DNA of 48,391 nucleotides from assembly GCF_021191635.1 (NCBI RefSeq), contig NZ_JAIWPR010000051.1, forward strand, positions 1 through 48,391, written 5' to 3'. The DNA comes from Alterluteimonas quercicellularis (GTDB lineage: Bacteria; Pseudomonadota; Gammaproteobacteria; Xanthomonadales; Xanthomonadaceae). The notes under the pieces were generated by a model that was not told the DNA's origin, ran no database searches, and saw only the letters and a list, made by a program, of their open reading frames with translations. Made by a program: the position numbers and the translations under genes. Positions 34,437 to 41,432 of this stretch are shown here, piece after piece; within the stretch, counting starts at the first letter, position 1, and every line of letters begins with the position of its first letter.

Positions 34437-36599
34437 ATGTCGACTTCTTCGGACTTTCGGCTGGTAGGCTCGCCGCGGGTGCCAGGCAGTGCGTTGCGGA
34501 TGGCATTTGCCGCGCTGGCCGTGGCGTTGGTGCTGCTGCCCTGGCGTGCTCAGGCGCAGCCAGCGCCGATTTCGCCGAAGCGGCTGGTCGAGGTGGTGGA
34601 CATCGTGGCGCCGGTCGTCTCCCCTGACGGGCGCAAGGTGGCATTCCGCACCGAGCAGGCATCGACCGAGCGCAACGACTACATCACATCCTGGTATGTG
34701 CAGGCGCTGGAGGGGGCGGCGCCTGCACGGCGGGTTGCAGATGGGGGCACGCCGCTGCGCCGGCATTCGAGCGGGCTGACGATCCCTGAGGTGGCTGTGT
34801 GGTCGCCCGACAGCAGTGCGATCTACTACAAGGCCTTGGTCGACGGGCAGGTCGCCGTGTGGCGGGCCGCTGCCGACGGGTCACATGCCAGCCCCGTGGC
34901 CAGCGGTCCGGCGGATGTCCGCGAATTCATCCTGTCCGAGGACGGGGCCACCTTGAGGTTCAGCACCGGTGCCACGCGGGAGGACACGCTGGCTGCCGAG
35001 CTGGCCGAGTACGACCGGGGTGTCCATATCGACGAAACGGTGTTCATTGGCGCCGGGCTGTTCCGATCCAGCCAGATGCAGGGGCGTGCGGCCAGCCAGA
35101 AGTTCCAGGGGCAGTGGTTCGAGGCCGGTCCACTGCTTGGAAACGTAGCGCCTACGTGGCATGCGCTGGATCTGGCAACCGGCAAGGTGAGTGACTTGGC
35201 ATCCGATGTCGTTGGAGCACCGGCACAACCACCGGAGCACCTGGATGCCTGGAAGTGGGCACGCAACGAGCGCGATGGGCGCTTTGCGGTGCTTTCCCGC
35301 ACGGGCGAGGCGGAAGGAAGGTTTGCCAAGCCGGACGTTGCGCTGTCGGTGTGGTCGCCCGGAGGGAACGAGGCTGCAGTGAAGTGCGCGCATGCGCTGT
35401 GTACCGGCAAGAACATCACCGCTGTGCAGTGGCGACCCGGCAGGGACGAGGTGATGCTGACGGTCACCGACCGCCAACAGGGCAGGGCGCAGGCGATCTA
35501 TCGCTGGAACATAGCGCAGGGGGCGGTCAGCGAAGTGGTGCGCGCTGGCGGCATCGTGCAGGGGTACAGCACACAGCAGGGCTTCACTGATGTGCCATGC
35601 GGGGTCTCCGCCCAGGCGCTGGTGTGCGTGACCGCCGAAGCGGATGGCCCGCCGCGACTTGAGCGGATCGAGCTGCAAAGCGGGCTGCGGACGGCGTTGT
35701 TCGAGCCCAACGCAGCGTTGGCGCAGGACATCGCGGACACGATGGAGGCCCAGCTACTCCACTGGAAAGGAGACAACGGCGAGGCGTACTCGGGCTGGTT
35801 CTTCCCCGCGCAAGGGCAGGGGCCAAAGCCCCTGTTTGTGACCTACTACGTCTGCGAAGGCTTTCTGCGAGGCAGCATTGGCGACGAATGGCCGTTGATG
35901 ACACTGGCCGGCCACGGCATCTCGGCCTTGTGCATCAACGGCAATCCAGGCTACCTGGATGTCGTCCGCTACTACGACCAGGGCCGGTCTGCGGTGGAGG
36001 GTGCGGTGGCCGAATTGGCGCGACGAGGTCTGGTCGATCCGATCAGGGTCGGCATGGGCGGCCTAAGTCACGGGGGCGAAATCACAATGTGGACGCTGAT
36101 GCGCTCCAACGTCGTGTCTGCGGCGTCCATCGCTTCGCTGTCGCTGACGCCGAACTGGTACTTGTTCAACAGCCTGCGCAAGGAATTCCGCGAGGGCGTC
36201 ATGAGCAACTGGCAATTGGCCACACCTCAGGAAACCCCGGGTCAGTGGAAGACGATGTCGCCGGCGATGAACCTGGACAGGTTCCAGGCGCCGATCCTCT
36301 TCCAGATGCCGGAGCAGGAGTACCTGATGGCAACCGATTACACGCTGCCGCTGGTACGCGAGCGCCGGGCGGACATGTACGTCTTCCCGGATGAGCCGCA
36401 CATCAAGTTCAAGCCTCGCCACAAGCTGGCGGCCTACGAGCGCAACGTCGATTGGTTCCGCTTCTGGCTGCAAGGATTCGAGGACAATGACCCGCAGAAG
36501 ACAGAGCAGTACCAGCATTGGCGTCTGATGCGGTCGGGCCGATGTGAACCGGCGACGGCAGCGACTGAAACGCCATGGTACTGTCGTGCCGGGGAGTAG
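34437..36599 (+). CDS. Atxe-type lasso-peptide isopeptidase (S9 fold), cassette 2
   Basis: A 720 aa secreted alpha/beta-hydrolase with N-terminal beta-propeller. After the signal peptide (about 1-41, ending AQA) comes the family signature PKRLVEVVDIVAPVVSPDGR and VAFRTEQASTERNDYITSWYVQ. The nucleophile is Ser544 in GMGGLSHGG, the acid Glu626 or Glu628 in MPEQEYL and the base His655 in DEPHIKF. Glu in place of the usual Asp matches the Ser/Glu/His triad described for Atxe2, which cuts the isopeptide bond of lasso peptides. In known clusters this gene sits beside the lasso biosynthesis genes; here none is present. ATG 34437 has AAAGGG upstream. Codons are less GC-rich than in the FecI/FecR genes. 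Confidence 0.85.
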   Translation: MSTSSDFRLVGSPRVPGSALRMAFAALAVALVLLPWRAQAQPAPISPKRLVEVVDIVAPVVSPDGRKVAFRTEQASTERNDYITSWYVQALEGAAPARRVADGGTPLRRHSSGLTIPEVAVWSPDSSAIYYKALVDGQVAVWRAAADGSHASPVASGPADVREFILSEDGATLRFSTGATREDTLAAELAEYDRGVHIDETVFIGAGLFRSSQMQGRAASQKFQGQWFEAGPLLGNVAPTWHALDLATGKVSDLASDVVGAPAQPPEHLDAWKWARNERDGRFAVLSRTGEAEGRFAKPDVALSVWSPGGNEAAVKCAHALCTGKNITAVQWRPGRDEVMLTVTDRQQGRAQAIYRWNIAQGAVSEVVRAGGIVQGYSTQQGFTDVPCGVSAQALVCVTAEADGPPRLERIELQSGLRTALFEPNAALAQDIADTMEAQLLHWKGDNGEAYSGWFFPAQGQGPKPLFVTYYVCEGFLRGSIGDEWPLMTLAGHGISALCINGNPGYLDVVRYYDQGRSAVEGAVAELARRGLVDPIRVGMGGLSHGGEITMWTLMRSNVVSAASIASLSLTPNWYLFNSLRKEFREGVMSNWQLATPQETPGQWKTMSPAMNLDRFQAPILFQMPEQEYLMATDYTLPLVRERRADMYVFPDEPHIKFKPRHKLAAYERNVDWFRFWLQGFEDNDPQKTEQYQHWRLMRSGRCEPATAATETPWYCRAGE

Positions 36600-36970
36600 A
36601 AGAAACCTGCCCCGAGATTCGGCCGCGCAGGCCGACCTGGCCGTGACGTCCGAGATGCGATAGCCCGGACTCGGATTCGGGGAAAGGCCGAAACTTCAAA
36701 AAAACCATCGTCCTCGGTGAAACACGCCGCCATGGACGATGCATGCGTCGCTCCGGCCGTGAGCTGCGGGCCAGGCCGGCCGTCGGGTCCCGGTCCGGCC
36801 GCCGACCCGGCGGCTTCGGAGATGTCCGACCTGGAGCGCCGGACCCGCAACCCGACCGGGACGCACGACGGCGCGGTCTCCCCCAATCCGTTTTCGGGTC
36901 CTGCGGAAATATCGGATCGGCCCTGATTTTTCCGTGCGTTCAGGCCGGAAACGGCGCTATCGTCGCGGCC
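36600..36970 (+). other. Intergenic region between cassettes 2 and 3
   Basis: 371 bases. It includes a short A-run (about 36699-36705), several GGCCG-rich small palindromes and, at 36928-36945, TTTTCCGTGCGTTCAGGC, which resembles the elements before the other two sigma genes and lies 43 bases before the sigma ATG. A 69-codon frame (36717-36926, GTG start) has no ribosome site and no lasso-precursor features; I do not call it. No RNA gene seen. Confidence 0.5.
36928..36945 (+). promoter_or_regulatory. Candidate regulatory element upstream of cassette-3 sigma gene
   Basis: TTTTCCGTGCGTTCAGGC, preceded by CCTGAT (CCTG...CAGG inverted ends as in cassette 2). Position relative to the ATG is the same within a few bases in all three cassettes. 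Confidence 0.45.
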
Positions 36971-37558
36971 ATGGACAACCCCCTGGACGAATGGTTCGCG
37001 CGCGAGATCCTCGTGCACGAGCCGGCGCTGATGCGCTACCTGCTGCGCTGGTGGCCGCATCGCGACGAGGTGCCCGACCTGCGCCAGGAGGTCTACGTCC
37101 GCGTCTACGAAGCCGCCGCCCGGGCCCTGCCGCAGCAGCCGAAGTCGCTGCTGTTCACCACCGCCCGCAATTTCATGACCGATCGCTGGCGCCGCAACCG
37201 CGTGGTGCCCCTCGAAGCGTTGGGGGAACTGCCGCTGCCGAGCGTCCTGGTGGACGAGATCACGCCGGATCGGAGCCTCGCCGCGCAGCGCGAACTGCGC
37301 TGCCTGGTGCGCGCTTTCGATCGCCTGCCCGCGCGGCGCCGCGAAGTGCTGTGGCTGCGGCGGGTGGAGGAACTGCCGATCAAGGAGATCGCCGAACGCA
37401 TGGGCATCACCCCGAAGACCGCGGAGAACCATCTGGCGCTGGCCACCCAGGCCATCGCCGACATGGTGCTGGGCGGCAGCGACCGCCCGCTGCGGGCGGC
37501 ACGGCCCGAGAGCGGCCACGGACAGGAGGACGGGCATGGCGAGCAGCGCAGAGATTGA
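36971..37558 (+). CDS. FecI-type ECF sigma factor (cassette 3)
   Basis: A 195 aa ECF sigma factor. Region 2 lies at about 18-75 (ALMRYLLRWWPHRDEVPDLRQEVYVRVYEAA, SLLFTTARNFMTDRWRR) and region 4 at about 115-165 (LPARRREVLWLRRVEELPIKEIAERMGITPKTAENHLALA). The ATG at 36971 fits the conserved N-terminus MDNPLDEWFAREIL; longer open sequence upstream covers the regulatory element. It overlaps the FecR gene by 23 bases. Confidence 0.92.
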   Translation: MDNPLDEWFAREILVHEPALMRYLLRWWPHRDEVPDLRQEVYVRVYEAAARALPQQPKSLLFTTARNFMTDRWRRNRVVPLEALGELPLPSVLVDEITPDRSLAAQRELRCLVRAFDRLPARRREVLWLRRVEELPIKEIAERMGITPKTAENHLALATQAIADMVLGGSDRPLRAARPESGHGQEDGHGEQRRD

Positions 37559-38573
37559 ACGCGCCGCCGCCGGCTGGCTGGCGCGGAGAGAGTCCGGCTG
37601 GAGCGCGGCCGAGCAGGCGGCGTTCCAGGCGTGGCGGGAGGCGTCCACGGCGCACCGCATCGCGTGGATCCGCGTGGAGACCGGCTGGCAGCGCGCCGCC
37701 CGCCTCAACGCGCTGGGCGCGGGCCTGCCGCCGGGCGAGGTGCCGCCGCCCGGCGCGTGGCCGGAGCTGTCCGGCGCCGGGGAGGCGACCGCCGCCCCGG
37801 CGGTGGACCTGCGCGACGTCGTGTTCCGCGCGCCGCGCCGGCGACGGCTGCCGCGCTGGCCGGCCGCGGCCGCCGCGGCGCTGCTGGCCGCGGTCGGCCT
37901 GGCCGGGTGGTGGCAGTTCGGCGGCGTCGAGCGCGCCGAGTACGCCACCGCGCTGGGCGAGACCCGGCGGGTCGAGCTCGCCGACGGCTCCGTCGTCCTG
38001 CTCAACAGCGACAGCCACGTGGACGTCGTCTATTCCCGGCGCGAGCGCAGCCTGCGCCTGGTCCAGGGCGAAGCCTTCTTCGAGGTCGCGCCGAACCCGG
38101 ACCGGCCCTTCGCCGTCGAGGCCGACGCCCGGCGCGTGGTGGCCGTGGGCACCCGCTTCGCCGTGCGTCGCGGCGATGGCGGCCTGCGCGTGGCCGTCGC
38201 CGAGGGCCGCGTACACCTGCAGGATGCGGCGCAGCCCGGCACCGCGCCCACGCGGCTGATCGCCGGCATGGTGGCGGTCGCCCGGCGCGACGGCGTGCAG
38301 CTGCGCCAGCGCAGCGTCGGCGAGGTGGAGGACCTGTTGAGCTGGCGCGAGGGCATGCTGGTCTTCCGCAGCACTCCGCTCGCCGAGGCCGTCGCCGAGT
38401 TCAACCGCTACAACGCCCACAAGCTGGTGGTGGACGATCCGTCCATCGCCGACATCCCGGTCGGCGGCGGCTTCCGCTGGGCCAACACGGAGGCCTTCGT
38501 CCGCGTCCTCGAGCAGAGCTTCGGCCTGCACGCCGAGCGCGGCGACGACGAGACCCGGCTCCGCGCCGAATGA
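37536..38573 (+). CDS. FecR-type anti-sigma / sigma regulator (cassette 3)
   Basis: A 345 aa protein with cytoplasmic DUF4880-like start (AAGWLARRESGWSAAEQAAFQAWREA, residues 11-36), a membrane helix at about 108-127, a FecR core (VELADGSVVLLNSDSHVDVVYSRRERSLRLVQGEAFFEVAPN) and a C-terminal STN-like domain (TPLAEAVAEFNRYNAHKLVVDD). Same role as in the other cassettes. The receptor gene starts 178 bases downstream. Confidence 0.92.
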   Translation: MASSAEIERAAAGWLARRESGWSAAEQAAFQAWREASTAHRIAWIRVETGWQRAARLNALGAGLPPGEVPPPGAWPELSGAGEATAAPAVDLRDVVFRAPRRRRLPRWPAAAAAALLAAVGLAGWWQFGGVERAEYATALGETRRVELADGSVVLLNSDSHVDVVYSRRERSLRLVQGEAFFEVAPNPDRPFAVEADARRVVAVGTRFAVRRGDGGLRVAVAEGRVHLQDAAQPGTAPTRLIAGMVAVARRDGVQLRQRSVGEVEDLLSWREGMLVFRSTPLAEAVAEFNRYNAHKLVVDDPSIADIPVGGGFRWANTEAFVRVLEQSFGLHAERGDDETRLRAE

Positions 38574-38751
38574 ACCCGGCGCACGGGTCCGCAATGCCGT
38601 CCGGCGCGGCAGGGCGTGCGCCGGGACCGGCCCGGGGGCTTGCGGTCGCCGGGTCGCGGAGGCTTTCGGTTCGATTGGGGGTAACGCGGCGGCCCCGCGT
38701 CCCGGGGAATACATGGCCCCGCGACGGGCGCCTTCGGGGAGAGTTGGACCC

Positions 38752-41376
38752 ATGCGCAAGACCAGACCGATCCGTACCGCCCTGCTCGCCATCGCCTGTT
38801 CGCTGTCCCTGGCGGTGTCGGCGCAGACCGCGGCGCCGAAGGCCATCGACATCCCGCCCGGCGACCTCGTCAGCGGCCTGCAGGCGCTGACCCGCCAGTC
38901 CGGCGCGGAGCTCGCCTACCGCGAGGACCTGCTGGCCGGGCTGCGGACGCAGGGCGTGCGCGGCACGCTGACGGCCGAGCAGGCCCTGGGCGTGCTGCTG
39001 GAAGGGAGCGGGTTCGCGGCCAGGCGCGATCCGTCGGGTGCGCTGATGATCCTGAGGGACGAGGCGCCCGCACCGCGCGCCGCGCCCCCGGCGCGCGCGC
39101 GCCCCGTGCCGGCGACGGCGCCGCCGCCGGAGCCGGAGGTCCAGGAACTGGCGGCGATCGCGGTCACCGGGACGCGCATCCGCGGTGGCGCGACGCCGTC
39201 GCCGGTGATCGCGATCGGCGCCGAGCGGATCCAGGAAGAAGGCTTCACCGACCTGGGCGAGGTGATCCGCAGCATTCCCCAGAACTTCTCCGGCGGCCAG
39301 AACCCCGGCGTGCTCAGCGGCAACCTGGCCGGCGCCGGCAACGCCAACCAGAACATGACGGGCGGGTCGAGCCTGAACCTGCGCGGCCTGGGGGCGGACG
39401 CGACGCTGACCCTGCTCAACGGCCGTCGCATGGCCTATGGCGGCTTCACCCAGTCGCTGGACATCAGCGCGATCCCGGTGGAGGCGGTGGAGCGCATCGA
39501 GATCGTGGCCGACGGCGCCTCGGCGATCTACGGCTCCGATGCGGTGGGCGGCGTCGGCAACGTGATCCTCAAGCGCGACTACGAGGGCGTGACCGTGGGG
39601 ACGCGCTACGGGACGGCGACCCAGGGCGGGCTGACCACCCGCGAGTACGCGGTCACCGCCGGCACGGCCTGGAGCAACGACCGCTGGGGCAGCGGCGGGC
39701 TGATCGCGACGTACAAGGACGTCTCGGTCGACCCCATCTACAGCAGCGACCGCCGCTACACCGAGCAGCTGGTCGATCCTTCGACCCTCTATCCCGGCAG
39801 CGACCTGCGCAGCGGCCTGCTCAGCGCGCACCAGTCGCTCGGCGACGTGGCCGAGCTGCGGCTGGATGCGCTGCGGACCGAGCGCGACCAGCTGCACTTC
39901 TACAACTGGAGCGGTCGGAGCAGCCGGGTCTCGCCGGAGACCACGACGACGCTGGTCGCGCCCAGCGTGGACATCTGGCTGCCCAACGACTGGACGCTTT
40001 CGCTCGGCGGCTCGTTCGGCAAGGGCCGCCACGACCAGTACCGGCTGGAGACCGTGATCGCGACCGGCGTGGCGACCGTCACCGATCTCTGCTACTGCAA
40101 CGACAGCCGCAGCTACGAGCTCGGCGCCGAAGGCCCCCTGTTCGCACTGCCCGCGGGCGACGCGCGCCTCGCGGCCGGCATCGGCTACCGGAAGAACACG
40201 TTCCGCAACGTCAACCACGTCACCGGCGCCGAGACGATCCGCGGAAGCGAGAGCGCCCGCTTCGCCTACGCGGAGATCGACCTGCCGCTGGTCGGGCCCG
40301 AACAGCGGGTCGGCGGCATCGAGCGCCTGAGCCTGACGGCCGCGGCGCGCAGCGAGGACTACAGCACCTTCGGCGGCGTCACCACGCCGAAGCTCGGCGT
40401 GGTCTACGGCCCCAATGCGGACTTCACCCTGAAGGCCTCCTGGGGCAAGTCGTTCAAGGCGCCGACGCTGTTCGAGCGCCACTACGCATCGGCTGCCTGG
40501 CTGATGCTGCCGGCCAGCTTCGGCGGCACCGGCTATCCGGCCGATGCCACCGTGCTGGTGCTCGACGGCGGCAACCGCGACCTGCAGCCGGAGCGGGCCA
40601 TCACCCGGTCGGTGTCGCTGGCCTGGCATCCCGAGGCGCTGGACGGCCTGGAAGCGGAGCTGACCTGGTTCAGCGTCGACTACAGCAACCGGGTGATCCA
40701 GCCGATCGCCAACGCCGGCCAGGCGCTGAACAACCCGATCTACGCGCCCTTCGTCGATTCCTCGGCGACGCCGCAGGCGCAGGCGGACGCCATCGCGGCG
40801 GCCCAGGCGTTCTACAACTTCGCCGGGGCGGCCTACGACCCGGCCAAGGTGGCGGCGATCATCTACACCCAGTACGCCAACGTGGCCCGGCAGGAGATCC
40901 AGGGCGTCGACCTGTCGGGCGCGTACCGGCTGGCGCTGGCGCACGGCGAGCTGACGCTGCGCGGCTCGGCGAGCTGGCTGGACAGCACCCAGCAGACCCT
41001 CCCGACCCAGGACGCGTTCGACCTGTCGGGCATGCTGTTCAATCCGCCCGAGATCAGCGGCCGCGTCGGCGCCGTCTGGAAGCAGGGCGGATTCAGCGCC
41101 TCCGTCTTCGCCGACCATCGCAGCGGGGTGACCAACCGGGTCGACGACGCGAAGTCCGCATCGTTCACCACCTTCGATGCGGCGCTGCGCTACGCCACCG
41201 GCCCGCGCGGCGATGCCTGGTCGGGCCTGGAGTTCGGCCTCTCGGTCGACAACCTGCTCGATCGCGATCCGCCGCTGTACCAGGTCACCGCGCCGCTCTA
41301 CGTGGCGCCCTACGACTCGACCAACTATTCGCCGATCGGCCGCTTCGTGAGCCTGTCGGTGTCCAAGCACTGGTGA
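38752..41376 (+). CDS. TonB-dependent transducer with STN domain (cassette 3)
   Basis: An 874 aa receptor with a signal peptide (about 1-24, ending VSAQ), an STN domain (about 29-97: IDIPPGDLVSGLQALTRQSG), a Pro/Ala-rich linker, a plug beginning AVTGTRIRGGATPSPVIAI and a barrel ending FVSLSVSKHW. The shared motif is CYC (Cys447, Cys449). The start was set at ATG 38752, preceded by GGGGAGAG with 8-base spacing; an in-frame ATG at 38713 would bury the signal peptide. High-GC codon use runs through the whole gene, unlike the barrels of its two paralogs, so this may be the resident copy. The isopeptidase follows after 56 bases. Confidence 0.93.
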   Translation: MRKTRPIRTALLAIACSLSLAVSAQTAAPKAIDIPPGDLVSGLQALTRQSGAELAYREDLLAGLRTQGVRGTLTAEQALGVLLEGSGFAARRDPSGALMILRDEAPAPRAAPPARARPVPATAPPPEPEVQELAAIAVTGTRIRGGATPSPVIAIGAERIQEEGFTDLGEVIRSIPQNFSGGQNPGVLSGNLAGAGNANQNMTGGSSLNLRGLGADATLTLLNGRRMAYGGFTQSLDISAIPVEAVERIEIVADGASAIYGSDAVGGVGNVILKRDYEGVTVGTRYGTATQGGLTTREYAVTAGTAWSNDRWGSGGLIATYKDVSVDPIYSSDRRYTEQLVDPSTLYPGSDLRSGLLSAHQSLGDVAELRLDALRTERDQLHFYNWSGRSSRVSPETTTTLVAPSVDIWLPNDWTLSLGGSFGKGRHDQYRLETVIATGVATVTDLCYCNDSRSYELGAEGPLFALPAGDARLAAGIGYRKNTFRNVNHVTGAETIRGSESARFAYAEIDLPLVGPEQRVGGIERLSLTAAARSEDYSTFGGVTTPKLGVVYGPNADFTLKASWGKSFKAPTLFERHYASAAWLMLPASFGGTGYPADATVLVLDGGNRDLQPERAITRSVSLAWHPEALDGLEAELTWFSVDYSNRVIQPIANAGQALNNPIYAPFVDSSATPQAQADAIAAAQAFYNFAGAAYDPAKVAAIIYTQYANVARQEIQGVDLSGAYRLALAHGELTLRGSASWLDSTQQTLPTQDAFDLSGMLFNPPEISGRVGAVWKQGGFSASVFADHRSGVTNRVDDAKSASFTTFDAALRYATGPRGDAWSGLEFGLSVDNLLDRDPPLYQVTAPLYVAPYDSTNYSPIGRFVSLSVSKHW

Positions 41377-41432
41377 TGCCCGCCGACCGGACGATGCGAC
41401 CCGCGTTCCCCGGCGTTCGGAGAGAGGCCGCC

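Noticed and set aside
36717..36926. 69-codon frame between cassettes 2 and 3 as a possible lasso precursor
   Set aside because: GTG start without Shine-Dalgarno, no Thr-x-Gly leader/core junction with Asp/Glu at core position 7-9, no cyclase genes nearby, and it overlaps the sigma-gene regulatory region.
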